Shown here piece after piece: positions 26,335-35,509 of a DNA stretch of 64,000 nt; positions within the stretch are counted from its first letter, which is position 1, and each line of letters starts with the position of its first letter. The DNA is from Burkholderiales bacterium (GTDB lineage: Bacteria > Pseudomonadota > Gammaproteobacteria > Burkholderiales > SG8-41): contig JAIEPF010000003.1 of NCBI GenBank assembly GCA_019749945.1, positions 1 through 64,000 of the forward strand. Direction: 5' to 3'. The notes under the pieces were generated by a model. It saw only the letters and a list, made by a program, of their open reading frames with translations, was not told where the DNA came from and ran no database searches. Both the position numbers and the translations under genes were made by a program.

Positions 26335-27816
26335 CTAGACGTAGCCCAGCCACTGCCACCAGGTTGCACCGAGCACCAGCACCAGCACATAACCGGCCAC
26401 GGTCAGCGCCAGGCCGGTGCGGACAAAATCGCGTGCGCTGAAGGTATCGGTGGCATAAACCACCATGTTCTGCGGCGCATTCACCGGCAGGATGAAGCCG
26501 AAACTGACCACGAACTGCAGCAGCAGCGTCATGCCCATGACATTGAGGCCCGGCGTCTGCACGCTCTGCAGCACACTGATGATGATCGGAATCATCGCCG
26601 ACGCCAGTGCCGTGGCGCTGGCAAAACCGAGATGAATCACGATCAGGAACAAAGACATCACCGCGAGTATCAGCAGTACCGGCATGTTCTGCAGCCCGAA
26701 GCCGGTGACGATGAGGTTGGCCAGCCAGCCGGCGGCTTTTGTCTGCAGCAGCGCGGTGCCGAGGCTGATGCCGACCCCGAACAGCACCACGGTTCCCCAG
26801 GGGATGCGGTTCTGCACCTGTTTCCAGTCCATGATGCCGATTCCCGGCACAAACATCAGCGCGATGGCGGCCACCGTGGTGGATGCGGTGTCAAACGGAT
26901 GCAGCACCTTTTCCGTCGCCCACAGGCCCAGCAGGGCCAGTGAAATCAGCAGCAGCTTTTTCTCGGCCATCGTCATCGGCCCCAATTCGGCCAGCGACCT
27001 GCGGATGGACTCCCGCCCGCCCGCCACTTCCTCGGTCTCGGGCGGCATCATGCGCACCATGACGAAATAAAGCACGAACGACATCGCGATCGACCACGGC
27101 GCGGCGGCAATCAGCCAGTCGAGCCAGGTAATCGTGCCCTGAAGCATTTTTTCGATGAATCCCACCGCCACCATGTTCTGCGCCGCAGCGGTCTTGATGC
27201 CGACGTTCCAGATGCTGGCCGACTGTGCGGTGGTGATCATCAGCAGCCCGGCAAAGCGGCTTCTGCGGTCGACGCCGAAGGCGAGAATGATGCCCATGAT
27301 GATCGGCACCAGGCAGGCCACCCGTGCCGTCGTGCTCGGCACAAAAAACGACAACACGATGCCGACCAGGATCGCGCCGATGACCACGCGCCGCGTGCCG
27401 GCGCCGACCTTCGACAGGATCCACAGCGCAATACGCTTGTCGAGTCCGGTCACGGTCATCGCCGCCGACAGGAACAGCGCCGCCGCCACCAGCGCCAGCG
27501 CGGTGTTGGCAAAACCGCCGAGCGCCAGCGTCAATGCTGCGGAGGTGCCCATCAGCGTACCCGGCTTCGCGACAACAGGCGCCATGCCCAGCAAAAATGC
27601 CATCAGCGCCGTGATGATCACCGCGCTGACCGCATAATCAACGGCTTCGGTCATCCACAGGATCACCGCAAACAGCAGCACGCCGAGCATGTATTGCCCG
27701 GCTGCCGGCAAGCCCTCCTGCGCGGGCAACAGCACGACCATCAACAATGCCGCGAACGCGGCCCAGAGGCCCCATTGGCGTTGTGGCGCAGCCGCCACAG
27801 CCGATGCAATCGCCAT
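26335..27816 (-). CDS. DASS/SLC13 family anion:Na+ symporter
   Basis: A 493-residue transporter with about 11-12 helices. Signature stretches include S-F-F-V-P-S-T-T-A-R, an N-V-G-I-K-T-A-A-A-Q-N loop and P-V-N-A-P-Q-N-M-V in the second half, resembling the (S/T)-N-T sites of DASS carriers. Likely substrates are dicarboxylates such as succinate or malate; sulfate cannot be excluded. The start is ATG 27816 (a longer frame exists). An exact FNR-consensus box is centred 68.5 bp upstream, so low-oxygen expression is likely. It lies between ccoI and ccoS. Confidence 0.85.
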   Translation of the reverse strand: MAIASAVAAAPQRQWGLWAAFAALLMVVLLPAQEGLPAAGQYMLGVLLFAVILWMTEAVDYAVSAVIITALMAFLLGMAPVVAKPGTLMGTSAALTLALGGFANTALALVAAALFLSAAMTVTGLDKRIALWILSKVGAGTRRVVIGAILVGIVLSFFVPSTTARVACLVPIIMGIILAFGVDRRSRFAGLLMITTAQSASIWNVGIKTAAAQNMVAVGFIEKMLQGTITWLDWLIAAAPWSIAMSFVLYFVMVRMMPPETEEVAGGRESIRRSLAELGPMTMAEKKLLLISLALLGLWATEKVLHPFDTASTTVAAIALMFVPGIGIMDWKQVQNRIPWGTVVLFGVGISLGTALLQTKAAGWLANLIVTGFGLQNMPVLLILAVMSLFLIVIHLGFASATALASAMIPIIISVLQSVQTPGLNVMGMTLLLQFVVSFGFILPVNAPQNMVVYATDTFSARDFVRTGLALTVAGYVLVLVLGATWWQWLGYV

Positions 27817-27877
27817 GTGTATCCCCCAGAGATGCGGTGTAATGGCAACAGTTTCGCAAAGCGTAACCGCGGCGGGG

Positions 27878-27891
27878 TTGATGCAGATCAA
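27878..27891. promoter_or_regulatory. FNR box upstream of the DASS transporter
   Basis: TTGATGCAGATCAA, an exact match to TTGAT-N4-ATCAA, centred 68.5 bp upstream of the transporter ATG. It should also drive ccoS. Confidence 0.9.
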
Positions 27892-27951
27892 GCAACCCGT
27901 CGTACATCAGTAACAGGCTGTTTAATAAAGATAATCGACTGATGCGTAAAC

Positions 27952-30423
27952 TCAGCGAGATCCTGCGCGCGTCAACCGCAAGGCGTTCAACACCACCACC
28001 AGCGAACTCGCCGACATGCCGATTGCCGCCACCAGCGGTGTCACCATCCCGGCCATCGCCAGCGGCAAGGCCACTGCGTTGTAGGCCACCGCCCAGCCGA
28101 GGTTCTGGCGGATCACGCGCAAGGTGCGGCGCGCGCTGCCGGCAATTTCCGCCAGCGCACCAAGGCGGTCGGTCATCAGGATAATGTCGGCGCTGATCTG
28201 CGCAAGTTCGGTGCCGCCGCCCGGCGCAATCGACACCTGGGCCTGCGCCAGCACCGGCGCGTCGTTGACGCCGTCACCGACCATGGCCACGATGGCGCCC
28301 CGTGCCTGCAGCTCCCGCACATACTCCAGCTTGTCCGCCGGTGTCGCACCGCCGCGATATTGCGTGATGCCGAGTTCGGCTGCGGTATGGCGGACCCGCT
28401 GCGGACGGTCACCGGACAACAGGGCGATGGTTGCGCCGCCGGCCGCCAGCTTGCGGATCATCTCCGGTGCGTCGTGGCGCAGCACATCATCCAGCATGAA
28501 CAGCGCGATCCATCCCCGTGCGTCGCCCAGCGCGACCACGGTCATCGCATCCGGCACCGCTTCAAGTTCGGCCGGCAATGCCCGGCCATGCAGCGCGGCC
28601 ACGAATTGCGGTCTGCCGATGCGCAGCCTGCGTCCGCCGACCAGGCCTTCGACGCCGCCGCCGGCCATGGTCTGCACTTCATCAGCCACCGGATGTGCGC
28701 CGGATGCAGCCGCCACCAGCGCGCGCCCGACGGGATGCTCGGACCAGGATTCCAGGGCCGCCGCGATGGCCAGACACTGTTCACGCGTCTCGCCGGACAG
28801 CAAACCCACCCCGGCGAGCGACATCCGTCCGGTGGTCAGCGTGCCGGTCTTGTCGAACACAAAATGTGTTGCCCGCGCCAGTGTCTCAATCGCCGAACCG
28901 CGCGTGATCAGCACGCCGGAACGGTAGGCCGCCCCGGTCGCCGCGGCCAGCGCCGCCGGCGTCGCCAGTGACAATGCGCAGGGGCAGGTCACCACCAGCA
29001 GCGACACCGCCACCCACAGCGCGCGCGCGGCATCGACCTGCCACCACAGCGCAAAAGTCACGGCCGTCAGCACCAGCAACGCGGCAATGAACCATTGCGC
29101 AATCCGGTCGGCCGCCTGGGCAATGGCGGGTTTCTCCGATTGCGCGCGATCCATCAGGCGCACGATGCCGGCGAGCACGGTGTTCTCGCCGCTGCGGGTC
29201 ACGCGCACCGTGATCACGCCATCGAGGTTCACTGCGCCGCCGGTCAGCACGTCGCCGGGCCGTTTGGCCACCGGCCGTGATTCCCCCGTCAGCAGCGATT
29301 CATCGGCGGCACTGCTGCCGCTCACCACCACGCCATCCACCGGAATCGCGGCGCCCGGACGCACCCGCAGCAGATCGCCGGGCTGCAATGCCGCCGCCGC
29401 CACCAGCTCCGTCGCGCCGCTGCCGCCGGATATAACCCGCTCCGCGGTCGCCGGCACCATGCGCACCAGCTGCTCCTGTGTGCGCACCGCTTTCGCACGG
29501 ACTTCCATCTCGAGAAAACGCGCACCCAGCAGGAGAAAGACAAACATGGCCACTGAATCAAAATAAACCGCGCCCGACGCCGTCCATGTCGCGGCAACAC
29601 TGGCCACAAACGCGATGACGATGCCCAATGCCACCGGCACATCCATGCCGACGCGCCCCCGGCGCAGGTCGCGCCAGGCGCCCGCGTAAAACGGCAGCGC
29701 CGACCACAGGGCCACGGGCAGCGTCAGGATCAGGCTGGTGATCCGCATCAGCTGCTCGATGTCGGATGTCATGTCACCGCCGGCGATATACACGGGAATC
29801 GCGTACATCATGACCTGCATCATGCTGAAACCGGCGATAAAGAGCCGCCACAGCAGCACCCCGCGTTCGCGCCGCAGACCCTCCTCGGCACGGCCGCTGT
29901 CGTAAGGGTGGGCCGTGTAACCCAAATCGGCGACGGCGCGCAGCACGGCGCTCAATGTGGTGGCCCGCGTATCCCAGCGCACCCGCGCACGGCGCGTCGC
30001 ATGTTTCAGCGACACCGCGGACACCCCCGGCAGCCGGGCCAGGCGCTGCTCGATCAGCCAGACACAGGCGGCGCAGGTCACACCGCCGATCAGCAGCGCG
30101 GCTTCTTTTTCATGCGTAGCGGCCGGCACATCGCGGACAAAACCGCGCTGCACTTCGGGCAGGTCATAAACGCCGAGTTCCAGCGGAACGCCGGCATTGC
30201 GGGCCGTTGGCGACACAGCACTACGATTGCGATAGTAGGCGCCAAGACCGTTGTCGACGATGGTCTGCACCACGGCCTGGCAGCCGCGGCAGCAGGTGTC
30301 GTGCCCGACGCCATCGAGCACGACCGGATAGACCGTCGCATCCAGCGGCAGGCCGCAATGAAAACAACCCGCAACGGAATCCGCAGCGGGCTGACCTTGC
30401 GCGAGCGGCATTGCCGCCGTCAT
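27952..30423 (-). CDS. ccoI: cbb3-type Cu+ P-type ATPase CcoI (FixI)
   Basis: An 823-residue copper pump for assembling the cbb3 binuclear centre. The N-terminus has a Cys-rich zinc-ribbon-like part (C-F-H-C-G and C-C-R-G-C), then an HMA domain with G-G-V-T-C-A-A-C. Eight helices follow with T-C-P-C-A-L-S in the ion path, D-K-T-G-T-L-T as the phosphorylation site, and G-D-G-V-N-D-A-P in the hinge. The extra N-terminal domain separates FixI from ordinary CopA. It starts ten bases after the ompW stop, so the two share a promoter with an FNR-like box. Confidence 0.95.
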   Translation of the reverse strand: MTAAMPLAQGQPAADSVAGCFHCGLPLDATVYPVVLDGVGHDTCCRGCQAVVQTIVDNGLGAYYRNRSAVSPTARNAGVPLELGVYDLPEVQRGFVRDVPAATHEKEAALLIGGVTCAACVWLIEQRLARLPGVSAVSLKHATRRARVRWDTRATTLSAVLRAVADLGYTAHPYDSGRAEEGLRRERGVLLWRLFIAGFSMMQVMMYAIPVYIAGGDMTSDIEQLMRITSLILTLPVALWSALPFYAGAWRDLRRGRVGMDVPVALGIVIAFVASVAATWTASGAVYFDSVAMFVFLLLGARFLEMEVRAKAVRTQEQLVRMVPATAERVISGGSGATELVAAAALQPGDLLRVRPGAAIPVDGVVVSGSSAADESLLTGESRPVAKRPGDVLTGGAVNLDGVITVRVTRSGENTVLAGIVRLMDRAQSEKPAIAQAADRIAQWFIAALLVLTAVTFALWWQVDAARALWVAVSLLVVTCPCALSLATPAALAAATGAAYRSGVLITRGSAIETLARATHFVFDKTGTLTTGRMSLAGVGLLSGETREQCLAIAAALESWSEHPVGRALVAAASGAHPVADEVQTMAGGGVEGLVGGRRLRIGRPQFVAALHGRALPAELEAVPDAMTVVALGDARGWIALFMLDDVLRHDAPEMIRKLAAGGATIALLSGDRPQRVRHTAAELGITQYRGGATPADKLEYVRELQARGAIVAMVGDGVNDAPVLAQAQVSIAPGGGTELAQISADIILMTDRLGALAEIAGSARRTLRVIRQNLGWAVAYNAVALPLAMAGMVTPLVAAIGMSASSLVVVLNALRLTRAGSR

Positions 30424-30433
30424 CGCAGATCCA

Positions 30434-31027
30434 TCAGAACTTCATCCCGACGCCGACGCCGAAAATCACCGGATTGATTTTCAGGTTGGCTGCGGTGGCC
30501 CCGGTTGCCGCGACCTTGACATCGATATCGATCCAGATTTTTTTGACATCCAGATTCAGGAAAAAAGTCCTGTTGAGCGGAATATCAAAGCCGGCCTGCA
30601 AGGCGCCGCCCCAGCTGCTGCTGTCCACCGTCAGCGCGCCGCCGCCCAGATTGATGTCGTAAAACCGCGTGTAATTGATGCCGGCGCCGACATAGGGCCG
30701 GAATCCGCTGTCCGGCGTGAAGTGATACTGCAGCATCAGGGTCGGCGGCAGATGTTTGACGGTGCCGACCGGAGCGCCGCCCGCAGTGACTTCATGCTTT
30801 TGGGTTGCCAGTATCAGTTCCAGCGCGAGCTTGTTGGTCAGGAAACGGGTGAAATCCAGCTCCAGCGTCGTCCGCGTATCGACATCGAGGTTGAGTGCCG
30901 AAGAGCTTGCGTCCGGATTGATATTGATAATGCGCGCGCGACCCAGCCAGTCGCCCTGTGCTGCGTGTGCTGCTCCGCCCGCCAAGCCGATGAACAGCAA
31001 CACCATTGCCCATAACTGCCGTTTCAT
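30434..31027 (-). CDS. ompW: OmpW family outer membrane protein
   Basis: A 197-residue protein with a Sec signal peptide (cleavage near A-H-A-A), then an eight-strand barrel. Family motifs include R-A-R-I-I-N-I-N-P early, [32 protein letters not shown] and a terminal Phe. OmpW forms a narrow hydrophobic channel, and in enterobacteria it is induced by FNR. Here a symmetric FNR-like box is centred 67.5 bp upstream. It is probably co-transcribed with ccoI. Confidence 0.92.
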   Translation of the reverse strand: MKRQLWAMVLLFIGLAGGAAHAAQGDWLGRARIININPDASSSALNLDVDTRTTLELDFTRFLTNKLALELILATQKHEVTAGGAPVGTVKHLPPTLMLQYHFTPDSGFRPYVGAGINYTRFYDINLGGGALTVDSSSWGGALQAGFDIPLNRTFFLNLDVKKIWIDIDVKVAATGATAANLKINPVIFGVGVGMKF

Positions 31028-31087
31028 GAATCTCTCCTTGTCATTGAATGTGCAGGTTCATGCTAGGTGTAAAGGCGATGGCCGGTG

Positions 31088-31101
31088 TTGACCCATGTCA
31101 A
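31088..31101. promoter_or_regulatory. FNR-like box between ompW and aat
   Basis: TTGACCCATGTCAA, a perfect inverted repeat with a T-to-C change in each half-site relative to the consensus. The centre is 67.5 bp from the ompW start codon and 39.5 bp from the aat start, so ompW is the likely target. Confidence 0.75.
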
Positions 31102-31133
31102 ATACCCTGCGCGCGGCAGGGTAAGATGGCGTC

Positions 31134-31835
31134 ATGATTCCCTGGCTGGAAAGCGGCGATCCCTTCCCTGCGCTGGAACGGGCATTGACGGAACCCGACG
31201 GCCTGCTCGCCGCAGGCGCGGATCTGTCACCGGCACGACTGCTTGCCGCCTATCGCGGCGGGATTTTTCCCTGGTACAGCGCCGGGCAACCAGTGTTGTG
31301 GTGGAGTCCCGACCCGCGCATGGTGCTGTTTCCCGCCGAGTTCCGCATGCCGCGTTCGCTCGCCAAGCGGCTGCGCCGGCGCAATTACGAAATCCGTGTC
31401 GATACCGCGTTCGAAACCGTAATGCGCGCCTGCGCTGCGCCCCGCGATGACGCCGCCGGTACCTGGATCACATCCGACATGATCGCGGCCTACTGCGCGC
31501 TGCACCGCCTCGGCCATGCGCACTCGGTGGAAACCTGGATCAACGGCGAACTCGCCGGCGGCCTCTACGGCATCGCACTGGGCCGCGCGTTCTACGGCGA
31601 ATCGATGTTCGCGCGAATTGCCGATGCTTCGAAAATCGCACTGGCGCACCTGGTGCGCCGGCTGGAGCAACGGCAATTCGGCATCATCGACTGCCAGATG
31701 AACACCGCGCATCTCGCACGTTTCGGTGCGCGCGAGATTCCGCGTCGTGAGTTTTCGCAGCATCTGGCGGAATTGGTAAACTACCCTCAGACTGACGGTG
31801 TCTGGCGTTTTGACGACGAACCATTGGACTGGTGA
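31134..31835 (+). CDS. aat: Leucyl/phenylalanyl-tRNA--protein transferase
   Basis: A 233-residue enzyme that adds Leu or Phe to proteins with N-terminal Lys or Arg, marking them for ClpAP via ClpS. The F-P-W-Y motif followed by [10 protein letters not shown] is diagnostic, as are the [11 protein letters not shown] and G-E-S-M-F segments. Length is normal. It is followed after 16 bases by bpt, whose product handles acidic N-termini, so the two form an N-degron tagging pair. Confidence 0.95.
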   Translation: MIPWLESGDPFPALERALTEPDGLLAAGADLSPARLLAAYRGGIFPWYSAGQPVLWWSPDPRMVLFPAEFRMPRSLAKRLRRRNYEIRVDTAFETVMRACAAPRDDAAGTWITSDMIAAYCALHRLGHAHSVETWINGELAGGLYGIALGRAFYGESMFARIADASKIALAHLVRRLEQRQFGIIDCQMNTAHLARFGAREIPRREFSQHLAELVNYPQTDGVWRFDDEPLDW

Positions 31836-31851
31836 ACAAGAGCACGGGACC

Positions 31852-32586
31852 GTGACCTACCTCTCAGAATTTCCGCTCTCGGTACTGCAGTTCTACGCGA
31901 CTGCGCCCTACCCCTGCAGTTATCTGCCGGAGCGCATGGCGCGCTCGCAGGTTGCCACGCCCAGCCACCTGATCGACGGCCCCGTTTACAGTGAACTGGT
32001 GCGGGCCGGCTTCCGCCGCAGCGGCGCATTCACCTACCGGCCGCACTGCGACCATTGCCGCGCCTGCGTGCCGGTACGCCTGGTCACTGAAGATTTTCGC
32101 GCCAACCGTACGCAACGCCGTACGTGGAAACGGCATGCCGCGCTCAAATCGCGGACGCTGGAACTCAAATACCACCCCGAACACTATGCGCTGTACCTGC
32201 GTTACCAGGCAGAGCGCCACGCCGGCGGCGGCATGGACCAGGACAGCCGCGAGCAATACCGGCACTTCCTGCTGCAGAGCAATGTCGATTCCCGGCTGAT
32301 CGAGTTCCGCGAAGACGGCGCATTGCGCATGGTCAGCATCGTCGACCAGTTGCAGGACGCCCTGTCATCGGTCTACACATTTTTCGACCCCGAGATTCCT
32401 GGCGCCAGTTTCGGTACCTATAACATCCTGTGGCAGGTCGATCTCTGCCGCCAACTCGACCTGCCTTACCTCTATCTCGGCTACTGGATCGCACAGAGCC
32501 GGAAAATGGCCTACAAAATCCATTTTCAGCCGATGGAAGGCCTGGTCGACGGCCGCTGGCAGGCACTTACGGGCCAACGCCTGTAG
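31852..32586 (+). CDS. bpt: Aspartate/glutamate leucyltransferase (Bpt)
   Basis: A 244-residue bacterial member of the arginyl-transferase fold that transfers Leu to N-terminal Asp or Glu. Seen: [15 protein letters not shown] near the N-terminus, the C-D-H-C-R-A-C motif, and the S-V-Y-T-F-F-D-P segment. The frame is open from a GTG at 31798 inside aat, but GTG 31852 gives the standard N-terminus. It works with Aat and the Clp machinery. Confidence 0.93.
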   Translation: MTYLSEFPLSVLQFYATAPYPCSYLPERMARSQVATPSHLIDGPVYSELVRAGFRRSGAFTYRPHCDHCRACVPVRLVTEDFRANRTQRRTWKRHAALKSRTLELKYHPEHYALYLRYQAERHAGGGMDQDSREQYRHFLLQSNVDSRLIEFREDGALRMVSIVDQLQDALSSVYTFFDPEIPGASFGTYNILWQVDLCRQLDLPYLYLGYWIAQSRKMAYKIHFQPMEGLVDGRWQALTGQRL

Positions 32587-32606
32587 CAAGCTCATAACCG
32601 CTCCCG

Positions 32607-33287
32607 ATGCGCATCCTGATCATCGAAGACGACGCGACGATCGCGGCGAACCTCTACGATTTCCTCGCCGCGCGCGGCCATGATGTTGATGCCGCCGCCG
32701 ACGGCATCACCGGTCTTCATCTTGCGGTAACACAGGATTTCGATGCGATCGTGCTCGACCTCGGCCTGCCCGGCATGGACGGACTGGCCCTGGCACGCAA
32801 ACTGCGAGATGACGCACACTGCGCAACACCGATCCTGATGCTGACCGCGCGCGATACGCTGAATGACAAGCTGGAGGGTTTTGCCCACGGCGCCGACGAC
32901 TATCTGGTGAAGCCGTTTTTGCTGAAGGAAGTCGAAGCCCGGCTGAACGCCCTGCACAAGCGCAGCATTGGCCGCGTCACCAACCGGATGCTGCAGGCCG
33001 GTTCACTGACCCTGGACCCCAAAACCATGAGCGTGCGTTTCACCGGCAACGACGTCAAACTCCCGCCCAAATGCCTGCGTATCCTGGAACTGCTGATGCG
33101 CGACCCGGGCCGCGTGGTCAGCCGTGATGAAATCGAGCGCCAGGTTTGGGGCGAGCCCCAGGAAACCAGCGACACCCTGCGCAGCCACCTGAGCACGCTG
33201 CGCCGGGCACTGACCACCGCCGGTGGCCGTGACCCCATCGAAACACTGCACGGCATCGGCTACCGCATCCAGGAGACGGGGCATTGA
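32607..33287 (+). CDS. Response regulator, OmpR/PhoB family (QseB/PmrA-like)
   Basis: A 226-residue regulator. The receiver has I-I-E-D-D at the start, phospho-acceptor Asp in A-I-V-L-D-L-G-L-P-G-M-D-G, and Y-L-V-K-P. The C-terminal winged helix has the W-G-E-P and H-L-S-T-L-R-R motifs and the G-I-G-Y-R-I turn. Its stop overlaps the TTG start of the kinase gene, so the pair is coupled. Direct repeats upstream of the nearby PAP2 gene look like a possible binding site. Confidence 0.92.
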   Translation: MRILIIEDDATIAANLYDFLAARGHDVDAAADGITGLHLAVTQDFDAIVLDLGLPGMDGLALARKLRDDAHCATPILMLTARDTLNDKLEGFAHGADDYLVKPFLLKEVEARLNALHKRSIGRVTNRMLQAGSLTLDPKTMSVRFTGNDVKLPPKCLRILELLMRDPGRVVSRDEIERQVWGEPQETSDTLRSHLSTLRRALTTAGGRDPIETLHGIGYRIQETGH

Positions 33288-34540
33288 AAACCCTTGATCT
33301 GCGTACACGGGTGGCCGCCACCGTCGCCATCGCCTGCATTGCGGTGGTCGCCGCATTGGCGATCACGCTGAACTCCGCTTCGGAAGATCTTGAGGAAAGC
33401 CTTGTTGACCAGATTGTCAGCGAGGAAATGGATTTTCTGGTGCGCCATTACCGCGAATTTCCATCATTGGTCCGCGATCCCGGACCCAACCTGCAGTACT
33501 ACGTGGTTCGCGGTCCTGAGGATCTGGCAGGGATTCCGGAAAAGCTGCGCGGCCTGCCGGCCGGCATGCATGAAGTCGACCACGACATCGAGGAACAGCA
33601 TGTCGCCGTGCGTATTGTTGACGGCATCCGGTTCATCGTCGCCTATGATGCCGGCCCCCACGAGTTGCGCGAACAGCAGTTCAAGCGACTGGTGCTGTTC
33701 GCGCTGGCCATCATCATGGTGGTGGCCGCGGCATTGGGTTACTGGACCGCCGGCCTGCTGACGCGTCAGATCACCAGTCTGGCCACCCGCGTGGCGGCAC
33801 TCGACCCCGGTGTGCCGCGTGCGCCACTGGTGCAGCAGGGTCAGGATGCTGAAGTGGCGGCACTGGCCCACGCCTTCGACCAGTACGAGGCCCGCATCCG
33901 CGAGCTGATTGAACGCGAGCAGGAATTCACAAGCAACGCAAGCCATGAACTGCGTACTCCGCTGACCGCCATCCGCACCAGTTGCGAACTGCTGGTGGCC
34001 GAGCCCGGACTGACTGACAAGGCGCGCACCCGCATCACCGCGATCGCCGCCGCCGCAGAACGCATGACCGGACAGATTGAATTGCTGCTGTTCCTCGCGC
34101 GCTCCGAACCGATGGCGGTGCACGAGACTGTTGACCTCGCTGAATGCGTCAATGCCGCAGTCGAACCCTGGCTTGCTGAAATCAGGCGCAAAGCCTTGCG
34201 CTTCGACAACGACATCCCAGCCGGCACTGTAATCACGGCGAACCGGCAGGCGCTCAACCTGGTGCTCGCCAACCTGCTGCGCAATGCCGCGCAATACACC
34301 ATGACCGGCGGCATTCGTGTGGAGTGGGCGGCACCAATCCTGACCGTCTCCGATACCGGCCCCGGTGTTCCCGCGGAGCAACGCAGCCTGTTGTTCGAAC
34401 GGCATTATCGCGGCGCCGCCAGCGATGGCTTCGGCCTTGGCCTCGCCATCGTCAAACGCGCTTGTGATCAATGCCACTGGCGCATTGAAATCACCGCCGC
34501 CCCCGGCGGCGGCAGCGCCTTCCGGCTCACACTCGCCTGA
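33284..34540 (+). CDS. Sensor histidine kinase (QseC/PmrB-like)
   Basis: A 418-residue membrane kinase. Helix about 8-28, a periplasmic domain of about 110 residues, helix about 143-165, HAMP linker, HisKA with phospho-accepting His in S-N-A-S-H-E-L-R-T-P-L-T, and HATPase_c with N-L-L-R-N-A, D-T-G-P-G-V and G-F-G-L-G-L. The start is TTG 33284, overlapping the regulator gene. The C-lobe is short. The downstream PAP2 gene suggests the system responds to envelope or cationic stress, but the signal is not visible in the sequence. Confidence 0.9.
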   Translation: MKTLDLRTRVAATVAIACIAVVAALAITLNSASEDLEESLVDQIVSEEMDFLVRHYREFPSLVRDPGPNLQYYVVRGPEDLAGIPEKLRGLPAGMHEVDHDIEEQHVAVRIVDGIRFIVAYDAGPHELREQQFKRLVLFALAIIMVVAAALGYWTAGLLTRQITSLATRVAALDPGVPRAPLVQQGQDAEVAALAHAFDQYEARIRELIEREQEFTSNASHELRTPLTAIRTSCELLVAEPGLTDKARTRITAIAAAAERMTGQIELLLFLARSEPMAVHETVDLAECVNAAVEPWLAEIRRKALRFDNDIPAGTVITANRQALNLVLANLLRNAAQYTMTGGIRVEWAAPILTVSDTGPGVPAEQRSLLFERHYRGAASDGFGLGLAIVKRACDQCHWRIEITAAPGGGSAFRLTLA

Positions 34541-34573
34541 GCACGCGTCGGCGAACGCGCACCGCTGCGGATC

Positions 34574-34612
34574 TTCACAAGGGTTTCACACCGTCACCAC
34601 GCCGCCTTCACG
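34574..34612 (+). promoter_or_regulatory. Phased TTCAC direct repeats upstream of the PAP2 gene
   Basis: TTCACA at 34574-34579 and 34585-34590 (11-base period), and TTCACG at 34607-34612 (22 bases further). Six-base direct repeats with five-base spacing are the usual binding form for OmpR-family regulators, and one is encoded just upstream. Confidence 0.5.
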
Positions 34613-34657
34613 GCGCAATGACTACAGTAGCGGCCACACCCGCCAGTTCTCCGCTGG

Positions 34658-34681
34658 AATAATCAAATAAACAATGGCTTA
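34658..34681 (-). repeat. AT-rich boundary element (weak copy) over the PAP2 start
   Basis: 34669-34681 reads AAACAATGGCTTA, with one mismatch to the IHF consensus but a divergent core, preceded by an A/T tract from 34658. The PAP2 start codon (34674-34676) lies within it. Confidence 0.4.
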
Positions 34682-35441
34682 TAAAGCGATCCCGCACACT
34701 ACTCCCGCTGCCGTACCCGTTGATGCCGGCGTCGGCGCAGCCACCGTTCCCTGGCGCTGGCTGCTGGTTCCGCTCGCAGTGCTGGCGGGGCTAATCGCCA
34801 TGGAACACACCAGCATCGACCTCGTCATCAGCCGCTGGTTTTACGACGGCGCGTTGCATGACTTTCCACTGCGCTACACCTTTTTTTTCGACTCAGTGCT
34901 ACATCACTGGACCAAGTATCTGGTCATCCTCACCACCTGCATGATTATTGCCGGACTCATCCTGACCTGGGTTATCCCGGCACTGGCGCGATGGCGCGGC
35001 ACGCTGTTGTTCCTCGCGCTCGCCATGGTGCTGGCACCGCTGACCGTCAGCCTCCTGAAACTGGTGACGGATCGGCCCTGCCCTTGGGATTTCGTTGAAT
35101 TCGGCGGGCTGGAACCGTATACGCACCTGTTCCAGTTCCGCGGCACTGCGCACGCCCGCGGCCTGTGTTTTCCCGCCGGGCATGCAGCCACCGGTTTTGC
35201 GCTGATGGCGTTTTTTTTCGTCTTCCACCATGAACATCGTCACGCGCTCGCCCGCAGCGCATTGCTGGCCGGCATCCTCGCCGGCGTACTGCTGGGCGTC
35301 GGGCGCATTGCACAAGGCGCGCATTTCATGTCGCATGTGCTGTGGTCGGGACTGCTGTGCTGGCTGGTGATGGTCGCCGTCTACGCCGCGCTGTTCATCC
35401 CGCGCTCCAGCGACCGCCGCTCGCTCGCCGATAGAATATAA
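34674..35441 (+). CDS. PAP2-family membrane phosphatase
   Basis: A 255-residue protein with about six helices. PAP2 motifs: K-L-V-T-D-R-P for motif 1, P-A-G-H-A-A for motif 2, and G-R-I-A-Q-G-A-H-F-M-S-H for motif 3. In motif 3 the usual final Asp is His. Members dephosphorylate lipid pyrophosphates or lipid A. Following a QseBC/PmrAB-like system, a role in lipid A or undecaprenyl phosphate modification is plausible. The start and stop codons both lie within AT-rich boundary elements. Confidence 0.82.
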   Translation: MAYKAIPHTTPAAVPVDAGVGAATVPWRWLLVPLAVLAGLIAMEHTSIDLVISRWFYDGALHDFPLRYTFFFDSVLHHWTKYLVILTTCMIIAGLILTWVIPALARWRGTLLFLALAMVLAPLTVSLLKLVTDRPCPWDFVEFGGLEPYTHLFQFRGTAHARGLCFPAGHAATGFALMAFFFVFHHEHRHALARSALLAGILAGVLLGVGRIAQGAHFMSHVLWSGLLCWLVMVAVYAALFIPRSSDRRSLADRI

Positions 35442-35463
35442 ATTATTGTTTTTAAACAATAAT
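35439..35463. repeat. AT-rich boundary element, palindromic copy
   Basis: Core TAAATTATTGTTT at 35439-35451. Arms ATTATTGTTT (35442-35451) and AAACAATAAT (35454-35463) form a perfect 10-bp inverted repeat with a two-base centre. It contains the PAP2 stop codon and precedes pyrD by about 47 bases. Confidence 0.65.
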
Positions 35464-35509
35464 ATTATCTGCGTTGGTGATGCCTGATGGGCCGGTACAA
35501 TACCGTCCC

